A program made the position numbers and the translations under genes. Shown piece after piece: positions 1 to 10,984 of a stretch of DNA of 64,000 nt. The notes beneath the pieces are model-generated. The model ran no database searches, was not told the origin of the DNA, and was given only the letters and a program-made list of their open reading frames with translations. The stretch comes from Tanytarsus gracilentus (Eukaryota; Arthropoda; Insecta; Diptera; Chironomidae): NCBI GenBank assembly GCA_038502055.1, contig JAXRKN010000020.1, positions 620,001-684,000 on the forward strand, in the 5' to 3' direction. Numbering within the stretch: position 1 is the stretch's first letter; every line of letters begins with the position of its first letter.

Positions 1-600
1 GACGATTTTTGCTATTGAACTAAATTTTTGGTAATTGAAAAATTGTTTTTTGCCCTTCTGACACTCAAATTAAAATGAAGAGTGACGTTGATGGGAGACA
101 AAAAATATTTGAAATTACTTTTGATTGACATTCGAAGATTTTAGAGCTGAAAATTTAGATTCCGAAAATTTTTAAAATTTAATATCAGTAAATTTTTAAA
201 AATTGAAGAAAAAAAAACATTTGAGCTCAAAAATTTTAAAACTTTTACAAAAAAATTTTAAAATTGAAGAAAAAATTATTTTAGAGTCCAAAAATTTTGA
301 AAACTTTACATAAGAAAATTTTAAAAAAATTTAAAAAAAAAACATTTTAGTTCTAAAATTTTAAAAATTGAATAAAAAATAATTTTAGAGTTCAAAAATT
401 CTAAAACTTACATAAGAAATTTTTTAAAAATTGATGTAAAAAATTTTAGACTTTAAAGTTGATTTTTTTAGTCGGTTCGAAATTAAATTCAACCAGCTTT
501 ATTTTCTGATATTTTAAAAGTTCTTTACACTTCCAATTAATATTTTTCTCTTCGCTCGATCGCGCGGCAAGAAAGAAAGTTCTTTTCTCTCTCTCTTCGC
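1..600. other. AT-rich gene-free flank
   Basis: No reading frame here looks coding. The stretch is mainly A/T runs, with a degenerate tandem repeat near 200-460. A more GC-containing patch around 550-600 with CT-rich runs lies just upstream of the EGF-repeat gene and may be part of its promoter or 5' UTR. That last point is inference only. Confidence 0.5.
200..460. repeat. degenerate tandem repeat, period about 60-70 bp
   Basis: The phrase 'aaaaattttaaaa ... gaagaaaaaa ... ttttagag-tcaaaaatt ... acttacataagaaa' recurs about four times with indels. Copies are far from identical and the composition is very AT-rich, so exact unit borders are uncertain. Confidence 0.4.
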
Positions 601-751
601 TCTCACCTCCAATGTTCTGTTATTTAAACGAGAAATTCCAATCGATTTTAGTCTCTGTGGAGGTGCGTAATGTTAAAGATCTGAAGAAAAAGTTGAAGAG
701 TTTAAAATTGCGTGTTAAAATAATTTTGAAAAAGTTTTTAAAGATTTTAAA

Positions 752-2402
752 ATGAGGGAAAAGAAAATTCTAATAATTTTACTACTTTGCATAATCCATG
801 AAGCCTTTCCTCTTCTTAAGAATAACAAAAATATTCCAAAATGGAAGAAACAGGTGAGAAAAGAAAGAAAAAAAATTGAAAAACCGTTAAAGCAAATTTT
901 TCTTCTTCTTCGAGACTTTTTTTTCTCTCTTTTTATTTTCACTCTCGATTTTTTTATGAATGGAATGAAAAAAGTTTGTTTTGGTAAAATTTTATTATTT
1001 TTTAAAGGCATGCGAAGCTCAACACAGAAATTCTCACTACAGATGCGATGAAAATGGGGATCTGAAATGTTTGGCTGGTGAGATAAGAAAAAATATTTTT
1101 TAAACAGGAATTCAAATTTTTTTGATCAACCGAAAGTCGATAAATTATTTTTACAAATTATTAAATGCTTAAAAAAATCGCAAATTTATTTTTAAGGATG
1201 GAGCGGGGACTTGTGCTCGGTTCCGATCTGCAAGCGTAATTGTGATCCACAAACTGGCTTTTGCAAGCGACCATTCGAATGTCAGTGTAAATTTGGATAT
1301 TATGGAGACAATTGTGAACGATGCATTGCACTGCCGGGATGTCTTAATGGCTTTTGTCGAAATCCTTTTGAATGTGTCTGCATGAAGGGCTGGAGAGGCG
1401 CCTTTTGCACCGAACGTGAGATTAATTTTTTTCGAGTTGGATAAATTCATTTACTTATCAATTTTTTCCAGCTATTTGCAGAGAAGATTGTCATCCAAAC
1501 CACGGATACTGTGAAACTGCCGGAGAATGTCTTGTAAGATTTTTTAAAACGTTTAAATTCCTTAATTTTCAACTTTATTTTAGTGTCGCATTGGATGGGT
1601 TGGAAGAACCTGCCGAGACTGTCAACTTTTGCCGGGTTGCGTTCATGGCACTTGTGGAAATCCTTTTGAGTGTCGATGCTTACCAGGATGGACTGGATTT
1701 TTGTGCGATCGAGCCATTTGTAGTCAAGACTGTAACGCTAAAAATGGCTACTGTATAAAACCAGGAACTTGTAGATGCAAAGTCGGTTGGATGGGACAAA
1801 ATTGCAATGAGGTTAGATCAGAGTTAAAGAATGTTGAAAATTTTTAAATTTCTTTTTTAGTGTCACGCTTATCCAGGTTGTAAGAATGGTTACTGCAAAA
1901 GACCGTGGGTGAGTCCATGAACTTTTTTGTCCTTAACCTCATTTTTTAAATTTTTTCACTATTTATTCCAGGAATGCATTTGCAAAGCAGGTTTTGGTGG
2001 ATTTTTATGCGATGAAGAATTAAATTATTGTGAGAAAAATCCAGAGACTTGTAAAAATGGAGCAACTTGTAAATCATTAGCGAAAGAAGACGGAAATTTT
2101 GAATGTCATTGTCTTCCTGGATTTTTTGGCGAAGTGTAAGTCAAAAAATATTTTTGGAATTTTTATAGATTTTATCTTTTTTAAGGTGTGACCGAATGAA
2201 CATAACAACGTCATCCACTGCTGTCACTGTGGTTGATTCCTCAACGCCTTTCTTGATGCCTGAAACAACTTCTCAAGAACCAATTTTAAAGGAAAAACAA
2301 AACTCGACAAATTCATCAAATGAAACGACCACAATTGTCTTTGCAGTAACAACTGAAAAAGTTTCAAATGAAAAATTTAATGTCACTGAAAATTTAACGT
2401 AA
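752..2402 (+). CDS. secreted EGF-repeat protein, DLK/C901-like
   Basis: Eight exons join in frame: 752-853, 1008-1077, 1197-1415, 1472-1533, 1584-1811, 1861-1908, 1972-2135, 2186-2402 (369 aa). All introns are GT-AG and 50-155 bp. Residues 1-20 form a signal peptide. A CLAGW.G..C segment follows, like the end of a DSL/EGF module, then seven EGF domains with six cysteines each and repeated 'NGFC..PFEC.C..GW.G..C' patterns, as in the non-canonical Notch ligand family (vertebrate DLK1, Drosophila C901). The last exon is a Ser/Thr/Asn-rich tail with several N-x-S/T sites. No transmembrane helix is visible, although the family is normally membrane-anchored. The convergent LRR gene begins only 50 bp beyond the stop, leaving no room for more exons. 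Family assignment is good; the exact orthologue is less sure. Confidence 0.85.
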
Positions 2403-2451
2403 TTTGGAAATTCATAAAATTATTTATTCATGAAATATAAAATTAAATTCT

Positions 2452-3399
2452 TTAAAGTTCTTCATTTTCTTCACTTTCAATGAAATTCACTCCCGACAGC
2501 TCGTGACAACTCCACTCGATCAATTTTTCCATTCCAACTCGATTTTTGGGGACGTAAAACCATTCGTAGATGCACTGATTTTCTCTCAAATCGACAAACT
2601 GCAAATTTAACGAATTTCTCAATATTTTCGGTTGAATAAATTGGATTTTATTCTCGGCTAAGTCAATCCACACGAGATTTAAGTTGTTGATGAAAAAAAC
2701 TCGTTTAATAATTTTGAGAAAATTTCCTCGAAGTCTCAAAACTTTGAGGTTAGAATTCGAGCTAAATTGATGATCGTGAAGAAAAGTCAATCGATTCCAG
2801 TTCAAGTTAAGTTCAGCCAACTTTAAGCTCTTTGAAAATGTCAGTGGTTCTAGTGATGTCAGCAGGTTGTGGTTGAGGTTAAGTTGAAAAAGTTCGGGAT
2901 GATCAAAAAAGGCGTCGAAAGTCACGTAAAAAATTTTGTTGGATTCTAAATTTAAGAATTTTAAATTTTTGATATTTTTATGATTTTTGATTACAGAAAT
3001 TTCATTCTTATCGACATAAATCTCTTCGATATTAGATGAATTAAAAAATTCAGAAAAATTTTTAATTTTATTTCCACTCAAATGAAGAATTTTCAAATTT
3101 CCAAAATTTATTTTAAAGTTTTTCGCTAAATTTGATTTGCTAATTTTTAAAACTTTTAAATTCTTAAATTCTATTAAATTTTTCTTAATTCCTTTCATCA
3201 TCCAAGACAGCTGAAGCTCCTCAATTTCATCAAAATTAAAATTTTCACAATTTGATACAAAAAAATTTGAATTCTCATCGATTAATTTGGCAAAAATTTT
3301 CGATGAGTAACATTTTGATCGATTATTGCATTCACAGTTGAGATGAACTAAATTTGCTAAAGCTGTACAATAAAGTAACACGATGATAATTCGCAACAT
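2452..3399 (-). CDS. secreted leucine-rich repeat protein
   Basis: A single-exon frame of 315 aa. It starts with a hydrophobic signal peptide (MLRIIIVLLYCTALANL) followed by a Cys-rich N-cap (NCECNNRSKC). About eight leucine-rich repeats follow, of the form LxxLxLxxNxL, for example 'LFQLNLNHNLLTSL', 'LAELNLNWNRLTFL' and 'LVWIDLAENKIQFI'. A C-terminal cap has two cysteines (ENQCIYEW...WSCHEL). There is no transmembrane segment, so secretion is likely. Many dipteran LRR proteins of this size act in adhesion or haemolymph recognition, but nothing here points to a specific role. It is convergent with the EGF-repeat gene and diverges from PIAS. A second, shorter secreted LRR protein with a similar C-cap lies at 48714-49274. 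Confidence 0.85.
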   Translation of the reverse strand: MLRIIIVLLYCTALANLVHLNCECNNRSKCYSSKIFAKLIDENSNFFVSNCENFNFDEIEELQLSWMMKGIKKNLIEFKNLKVLKISKSNLAKNFKINFGNLKILHLSGNKIKNFSEFFNSSNIEEIYVDKNEISVIKNHKNIKNLKFLNLESNKIFYVTFDAFFDHPELFQLNLNHNLLTSLEPLTFSKSLKLAELNLNWNRLTFLHDHQFSSNSNLKVLRLRGNFLKIIKRVFFINNLNLVWIDLAENKIQFIQPKILRNSLNLQFVDLRENQCIYEWFYVPKNRVGMEKLIEWSCHELSGVNFIESEENEEL

Positions 3400-3795
3400 T
3401 GTCGAAATGTTATCAATTTTTCAGTTGACATGCGGTTGAGAGCTTGAGAAATACTGAGAAGAAAAAATCTAGCGATTTTAAAAATTAAATTTTAATAAAA
3501 AATTATTTTTTTATCTTCTTTTATTGAATTTTCATAAATTTAGCCATTAAAAATTTAAATTGCTTTAATTTTTGAATCAAAACTTAAATTATTTTATTTT
3601 CCAACGTATTTTTAGAATTTAAATTTTATTTTCTCTAACGGTTTTTCAAAATTTATATTTTCAAAGTCACTGGCGTTTTTACCCTTAAAGACACAAGTTC
3701 AAATCCATATGGAAACTTCAATTTTCGGCATTCAACAAAAAAAATTCAATTGATTTTAAACTCTCGCAACACCATTTTATGCTCTTAAGTAGATT
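3400..3795. other. divergent intergenic region, LRR gene / PIAS
   Basis: About 400 bp between the divergent starts of the LRR gene and PIAS. It presumably contains both promoters. I see no clear TATA box and no RNA gene. Confidence 0.5.
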
Positions 3796-5895
3796 ATGAA
3801 AAGAACGAGGCAGTCTGATAAGTATTCTGACGACGATAGTGTTAAAGTGAGTCCATTTAATCCTCCTTAAAATCTTTAAAATTTATTTCGCACAAAACTT
3901 CAGAAAAAAATTCAATTTCTTCGAGTCATCGATTTGCATTCAATCCTAGCCGTTTATAAATATCCAAAGAACTCCCGAAAGGATGCTCTTCAAAAGCGTG
4001 TTGTCGAATTGCTGAGAGGAAAAGAAATAAGTGATACACAAAAGCAAGAAATTAAAAGACAAATCGAGAAAAGTTATAATAAAATGTGAGTATGGAATCC
4101 ATAGATGATCCTATGGATGCGATGGGAAGTTGTTTAGGAGTGATTGACAGTTATTATGAAGATTAAAATTGAATTTAGTAGGTTTAAAAGTGTTTTGAGA
4201 ACTTCACTGGATCTTTTCAATTTTTTTCTTCGCTGGATGTTTTCAATTTGCACTGGATGTTAGATAGTTGTTAGATTGTGCATTATAACCACAAGTTTAT
4301 TAGAATTAAATGTTTATTTCAACAGAGATGTTGCATGTTCCCCTTCTTGACACTACCTGAGTCCTCCCTAAAACTTTTAACTAATTATCACCCCTTCTCA
4401 TTTTAGCCAATCCCTCGCGAGACCCCGATCAAAGACACCCGAAGAGATGTACGCGCAACCTTTTGCAGCCAATCCACTGGCGCCTCATAACATGGCTTCA
4501 TTTGTCACGACTGGATTTCCAATTCAACCCGATGTCAAGCTAAAGAAACTGGCATTTTATGATGTACTCGGAACACTTCTTCAACCATCGACATTAATGC
4601 CCACGAGTCAGGCGAGACAGCAGGAAGGAACTTACTATTTTCATCTCACGCCTCAACAGGCCACCGACATTGCGATGAATCGCGATATTAGAAATCCAGC
4701 TAAGCCCGAGTACTTGATACAAGTTCAGCTGAGATTTTGTCTCTTGGAAACGACATCCGAGCAGGAAGATTGCTTTCCGCCGAACGTTCAAGTTAAAATA
4801 AACGGAAAGTTGTGTCAACTGCCGAATCCAATTGCGACAAATAAGCCGGGAGTGGTGAGTTGAAATGTGAACGAGAACTGAGTTAACGTGTTCAATATTA
4901 TTTTAAGGAACCGCGACGACCACCTCGACCCGTCAACATCACGCCACACGTGAAAATTTCACCAACCGTCGCAAACGGTAAGTCAGAAAGATTATGACGA
5001 AAATTTATTTAAAAAAAAAATTCTAAAAGATCGCATTTCAGTCATTCACGTTCAATGGCAGACGGAATTCAATCGAGCTTTTGTCATTTCTTGCTATCTG
5101 GTGAGGAAATTGACTTCGGGTGAGTTCTGATGATGGAAAATTCTCAAATAACTCTTTGACATTATGCAATTTTAATAATTTCTTCTATTTTTAGATTGTC
5201 TTCTACAGAGAATGAAGGCGAAAGGCAGCAAACCTTCAGACTACACTCGAGCATTGATTAAAGAGAAGCTCAACGAGGACGCTGACTGTGAAATTGCAAC
5301 GACAATGCTTCGAGTCTCGTTAATTTGTCCTTTGGGAAAGATGAGAATGACAACACCGTGTCGGTGTGTAGATTCATAAATCGAGAAAATAAATTAAAAT
5401 TGAATGAAAATTATTTAAATTTTAGCGCCTCAACGTGCATGCACCTTCAGTGCTTCGACGCCTCACTCTACCTTCAGATGAACGAGCGAAAGCCGACTTG
5501 GAATTGTCCGGTCTGCGATAAGTCGGCGCTGTATGAAAATCTCGTCATCGATGGATACTTTCAAGAGGTGATCAAATCACAAAAGCTCGGACTGGACGAC
5601 AATGAAATTCAACTTCATAAAGACGGCGAGTGGAGCACTTTAGATGTTAAGGCGGAGTTAAAAGAGACTGTCAGTCGATCCGTTCACAAGGTCGAAATTA
5701 TTTCAGACGATTTAGGTGAGTTGGAAAGAATTTTAAATTCTAATTTTAATTTTAAAAAATTATTTCAAATTTTTAGAACTAATAAGCGAAGACTCGCCAA
5801 AGAACAACTCAAAATCTCAATCAAACTCAACAACGGCAGCAAATCCGAAAGCGGACACGGTTGACTTGACTTTGGACAGCGATGAGGAAAAGTAG
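3796..5895 (+). CDS. Su(var)2-10: PIAS-type SUMO E3 ligase
   Basis: Eight exons: 3796-3846, 3904-4085, 4407-4854, 4908-4977, 5042-5119, 5195-5363, 5426-5715, 5777-5895, joining to 468 aa. Order of domains: an N-terminal SAP-type helix pair (FLRVIDLHSILAVYKYPKNS, about residues 20-60), a PINIT domain in exon 3 (from KKLAFYDVLGTLLQPS), then the SP-RING. The SP-RING is split by an intron and shows CPLGKMRMTTPCR, STCMHLQCFDASLY and TWNCPVCDKSALYENLVIDGYF. The C-terminus ends in VDLTLDSDEE, a classic SUMO-interaction motif with an acidic tail. PIAS proteins attach SUMO to nuclear substrates; the fly orthologue acts in heterochromatin, telomere and JAK-STAT control. This protein is shorter than some fly isoforms, and alternative 3' exons cannot be excluded. 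Confidence 0.95.
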
Positions 5896-6860
5896 AATTG
5901 AGACATAATCAATGAAAGTATCGAGTCGAAACTGAATGAGAAGAAAAGATGAAAAATAATTTTAAGAAATGAAAAAAGTTAGAGCTGAAAATATTTTTAA
6001 AAAAAATAATTAATTCTTTGAAAAATCTTAGACGTTTATGAAAAGATTCAATCAATTAGTTTGAATTTGAGAGAGAATGAGAAAATTATTCACAAAAATA
6101 TCGTAAATTAGCGATTCAGAACTTTAAAGAATTTACTTGATTTTTAGTAAAAGCTAAAAGAAAATGTTAGATTTAATAATTTTAAATTTCTTATTCTTCT
6201 TTATTTAAATCCTAAAATTTAACTTTCAATTTGAATTTTGTAGAAGCTTTTTGGAATAATTTTTCAAACTTAGGTAATTTTAATTTGTTAAAAAATCTGA
6301 AAAAATTTGTATCTAAATTTAATTAAAAAAAATCCCAAGAATAAAATTTATGTTTAGAACAAAGAAAAACTCAAAACATGTCATAAAAATTAAAAAAATT
6401 AATCACACGCTGAGTCACCTGAAACTAAAGAAATAATGATCGATAGGTTGATGGTTGAAGCACTCAAGAGTCATCGATTATGATCTATTTCTTTCGATCC
6501 ACAAGAAGTTGATGCAGCGCCAATCGAGCGAGGATTTGAATCGAAGATCTCTAAAAATTTAAAAACTGAGTTGGAGCAAAAAGGTTAAAATTATTTAAAA
6601 TAAATAACGTAATTCAATTAGGTTTTAATTTTATTTTAACATTTAAAGTTTTATAAACGAACTTTTTAAATTCATCAAGACGTAACATTTTAGACCTATA
6701 AGTTTTGAAATCAAACTGCATCCAATGAATATTTTGAGGATGAATTTTTGAATTTATTTTGATGCTGAAAGCAAGGTTTACTCATATAGACATTTTCCTT
6801 GACTTGAAATAATTTTAATTAATTTTTTTACTCATTTGAATATTTTTAAAATCTGATTTA
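5896..6860. other. AT-rich intergenic region
   Basis: Convergent space between PIAS and the C-terminal part of the NACHT/ankyrin gene. It should hold both 3' UTRs. I see no further gene or repeat. Confidence 0.5.
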
Positions 6861-9273
6861 CTATTTCTTAAATTTCTTAATTTCGCCTGACAAATCCTCG
6901 CAATTAGATGAACGTTTTAGATGTTGACTTTGACCAAAATGATTTGTGTATACTTTAATCAATGCTTCCACAGCAGCTCCATTTTTTAAATTTGAAGCTT
7001 CATCAATTGGAGATTGTCCAAAGTTATTTTTATCAGTCAACATTTTTTTACTTTCATTTTCATCTAAAATTCTTAAAGATTGTTCCAAAATAAAAGTTGC
7101 CTTTTGAGTGGAAACAATGAATTTGATGTTTTTATTAATTAAACAGCAATGCAAAATATTATTTTGACTCTTTTCACTTTTTATCTGAATTAAAGTTTTA
7201 AGTTCGTCACCTGAGAGATTTTCTTCAAATTTCTCGAAAATAAATTCAAGCATTTTCTTTGAACCATTTCGTGCGAGAAAATGAAGAAAATTATCGCCAT
7301 TTTTATCGCGGTCGTAAATTAAACTTCTAAAAGTGAAAACTCCACAAAAAATGTCTTTAAAAATGTAATAAAATAAATTTGTTTTGTGATCATGAAAACT
7401 TTTAGCAGCAACTTCCAAAATATTTCCATTTTTACTTTGAATCGATAAAAATAATTTCAGATTTTCATTTTCAGCGTGCAAGCTTTTAAAAGTTGACCAA
7501 AAAAGTTTTAACAATTCAAGTGCCAAGTACGAATTTCCATTTTCAATACAAGAATGTAAAATACTTCCATATTTTTCATCGTGCTCTGCTAAAATGCTCA
7601 AAAAAATATTTTCTCTCAAATTTTCTTTAAAAATATCCAACAAAAACGGAATTATGTCAATTTTTTCAGCTTCACTAACGTAATGGCTCAAAACATTTCT
7701 TTCTCCTTTTTTAACCGACATTAAAAGTTTTTCTCTCTCGTTTTCATCAAAAATTTTAAAAAGTTCTTTAGTTAAAAATTCTAAACGTAATTTTGGTGAC
7801 TTATCAGGCACCGCAATTAGCAAACTTTGTGACGAACTTTGCCCTAAAATAAAATTTTTCAATGCTTTTTTTTTGGTGCAAATTTTTTTTGTTAAATCAA
7901 AAATAAAAGAAAACATTTCTGAATAGTTTGAGTTAGTAAGTAAAAAGTGCAAAATACTGTGACCATATTTGTTTCTTCGCATAAAAAATTCTTTTTTATT
8001 ATCAACAATTTCAGAAATTTGCGACCAAAAAAAGTCAAAAATTTCAGTTGATTCTGTCTCAGTAGCTAAAAATTGAAGAAAATTATTATCTCCATCATTT
8101 TCCTCGATTAATTTTTTTAAAATTCCATCACCCACAAGATTTTTGACATAATCATAAATTGCTGAGCAAGTGACGAAATCTTCAAAACTAATTTTACGTA
8201 AAACATTTTGAACCCAAAGATCTTTTCCTTTAATTAATTTAATTTGCTCGTCTTTAATCAATTTTTTTTTTGTAAAATCAAGCATTGCTTGAAATTGTTC
8301 AATTCTAATGTCGAATCTCGAAATAAAAAGTACAAAAAAACTTTCACTGTGGCAATTTTTTTTCAAAAGAATTTCCTTCAATTTTTCGGTTGAAATTTTT
8401 TTTTCTTCCATTTTCTCATAAAATAACTTCATGTGTGTTTCATTAAGTTCAGCAAAACGATGAAAAATTGTGTTGCTGTATGAGTCAAAATCAAATAAAA
8501 AGTCTTCGAAAAACTTTGTTTCACAAAGGCTGGAAATGTCATCGAGCAACTTTGAGAATTTCACTTCAGTTTTTATTTTGGGTAAAAGTATCATTAAAAC
8601 TGTTAATTCAACTAATTTTTCTTTATGCATTAAAAGTTTATCAAACGTTAAAATTTTTTGTTTTTGCGCAAATTTTGTAATAAATTCAATTAAATTTACT
8701 AAACCTTCATCTGCTAAGAAGTAAAGTAAATTTTCTTGGAAAAAGTTTGAAAACTTTTCATCTGATAGCAAAATTTTAAAGTTTTCCTCTTCAAAATCTT
8801 CAAAAAATTCATTCAAAAACATTCTCGTGATTCTGAACTTTTCTTGTGTCAAAATATTAACTAAAAAATTAATTTGAAAGTCTGTTGGCCATTCAACGAT
8901 TCGTAAAATGTCAAAGAAAATTTTGGCGATTAAATTTTCAGCGTAAGTTTCGTGATTAAACTGAATTTTGAGATTTTTTCCATATTTTACAATTCCAATA
9001 CGTGAAATTTCTTCTTTCGTCCAATATTTTTCATCATAATCGAAAATTAATTGTGATGCTGACTTTTTATCAAAAAAATATTCAACTGCCAAATATTGGT
9101 GGACTTTTAAAATACTACCGGAAACTTCTAAATGATTTTTACATTTTTGAGGAAACTTTTCATATAAAACATCGAAGCTGCTTTCAAAAATTCTCTCATA
9201 AACGTCAGAAATTTTTAAATTCTCAATTTTTGTTTTAAAATTTTTAGGTATAAATTTTTTTAAGTAATTTCCA
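6861..9273 (-). pseudogene. C-terminal part of the split NACHT/ankyrin-like giant gene
   Basis: An open frame of about 795 codons without introns, read on the minus strand from the insertion edge near 9273 to the stop at 6861. It has repeated helical units with ankyrin-like cores, such as 'NKYGHSILHFLLTNSNYSEMF', 'EKYGSILHSCIENGNSYLALE' and 'KNGDNFLHFLARNGSKKML'. These are degenerate but regularly spaced. At its upstream edge it reads GNYLKKFIPKNF, and GNYLKKFI is also the last gene-derived stretch of the reading frame at 10360-14397. The two are therefore one former gene of roughly 2,140 codons interrupted by the element at 9274-10370. A start codon inside the element (frame open to 9308) could begin a separate C-terminal product, but nothing shows it is used. 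The frame remains undamaged, suggesting a recent break. Confidence 0.8.
9249..9273. repeat. target-site duplication, left copy
   Basis: 25 bp from 9249 to 9273 are repeated exactly at 10369-10393. Base 9274 and base 10394 differ. The first two bases (TA) could instead belong to the TCTA tail of the element, so the true duplication is 23-25 bp. Confidence 0.85.
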
Positions 9274-10370
9274 GAGAGTTGTTTTCCCCCTGAGGGTAAA
9301 CAAAACAAATTTTTTTAAATATTCTTTTTATAGTGTTATAGTGTGTTTTTAGTAATAAATTTAATATCATCGTGTTGTTAAGTCGTCAGTTCATCGAGAA
9401 AACATCGAGTTTGTCAATTCAAATCAGGTAAGAAGCAAGAAAGAGTGAAAAAAAGTTTTTGAAAATTTTTCCTTTAATTTTTTACTTTTAATGCATTTAA
9501 ATAGTCAAAACTACACTCATTCTTGCTTAGAAGTGTTATTAATCACTTTCGTTTGTTTCACATTGAAACATTTAAATAATGTTTCATAATTTTTATTTTG
9601 CTCACTGGACTCAACTGACTTATTTTTCATCGAAATTTTTAACCTCAATTTTTTTTTTTTTGTCTTAATTTCGTATTCGTGGACCAAAAAACCAACTGTT
9701 AATCTTAGGACCAGTGAGGAAGGAGTAGTGAGTACTTACGGAGAAACTTTAAGACCGGACTACCCATGCTAATCAATAATTTTGGAGGAGGGTGATGATA
9801 AACCAAACTTTTATACAATTGGTTTGACTTAATATTTATAAATTTATTTTTAGTTTTTTGTTTTGTATGTGGTGGGCCAGTTCCTACAGCTTGTCAGGCT
9901 GAGGAAGGTTGTAGTGGCGTAACTTTTATACAATGCCGTCGAACCACCTTTGTTTATTTTTTATTTTTCCAAGCAACGTAGATTCGTTGAGGCTGTTTAG
10001 TTGGAAACACTAATGGCGCAAAAGACTGTACAGTATTTTTCCGTTATGGGTAACAACGTCCGGATCTATGTTCTCATTGCCGGACGTCATAACATTTTAT
10101 TTATAACTACGAAGAGGTTTTCATCGTCATTCAGTCTTTCTAAGATATGATTTGCGCTCCCGAGGTGGGCGATTTCCGCGGGGAGCCTGCTGTTGAGGGG
10201 AAAAAAGGGGTTTTTACTCTATTCTTAAGAGAAATCTTAAGAGTTCTGCATGATTACGTTTTTATCCTTAGCCTAAGCTTTCGAGCTATGGAAAAGGAAA
10301 TTAAAACGGGCGCGTCCTCCTGGTAACTCCAGCGTGCTACCTCTTTGTCATCTATCTATCTATCTATCTA
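9274..10370 (+). mobile_element. non-autonomous non-LTR-type retroelement inserted in the NACHT gene
   Basis: About 1.1 kb bounded by the 25-bp direct repeats and ending on the plus strand in a (TCTA)n tail (about 10350-10370). The tail and the long target-site duplication are typical of LINE-type retroposition with simple 3' repeats. Its composition differs from the neighbourhood: longer GC-containing stretches such as 'gatttccgcggggagcctgc' and fewer homopolymer runs. No frame longer than about 60 codons exists, so it is either a 5'-truncated LINE consisting of 3' UTR or a SINE-like passenger. The clade cannot be named without a repeat library. Confidence 0.75.
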
Positions 10371-10393
10371 TAAATTTTTTTAAGTAATTTCCA
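10369..10393. repeat. target-site duplication, right copy
   Basis: Exact partner of 9249-9273. It immediately follows the (TCTA)n tail and is followed by the intact coding sequence of the upstream part of the NACHT gene. Confidence 0.85.
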
Positions 10394-10984
10394 AGCGCTC
10401 TCACGATCAAAGGAAGTCCAATGACACTCGAATTTTTCCAAATTATATGCGAGATTTTTTCGACCAATTCTTTCGCGCATTCTTCAATAAATTTTTCATC
10501 GTCACATGAATTTTTCCAAATTTCTTTTAAAAATTTAATTTGTTCGCTTTCGTCCAAAGTTTTGAGTCTGTGAGCTTCAACTTCGAGTCCACTTTCGAGG
10601 TCATGCTCTAAGTGAGTTCGAGTCGTGATCCAAATTTGATTTTTTTCTTTTGTTTTTTTAAAGAGTTTGAAAAGTTTTAAAGTTTTTTCTTTGCACTTTG
10701 GGGAAATTTCGTCGAAAGCATCAAAAAAAATTATTACTTCGCCTTTTGCGAATTTTTGAGTGAAAATTTCAGTCTCGAGTGGATTGAGATTTAAAATTTT
10801 AATCATAAAATCTTGAAATGATGTAAAATCGCATTCAAAAAGTTCGTCAACGTGATCTTTAAGACCGACAAATAAAATAAAATGTTGAGGAAATTTAATG
10901 AGTACAATTTTATGTACATTCCATAAAAAAGTCGTCTTTCCACTTCCCGCCATGTCAGAAAATAACAAAATTCGGACATTACCA

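Noticed and set aside
3697..3706. GTTCAAATCC resembling a tRNA B box
   Set aside because: No matching A box, anticodon stem or acceptor stem can be folded around it.
9274..10370. Interpretation of the insert as an intron of the NACHT gene
   Set aside because: The upstream frame meets a stop in the TCTA tail before any usable donor, and the 25-bp exact direct repeats indicate transposition.
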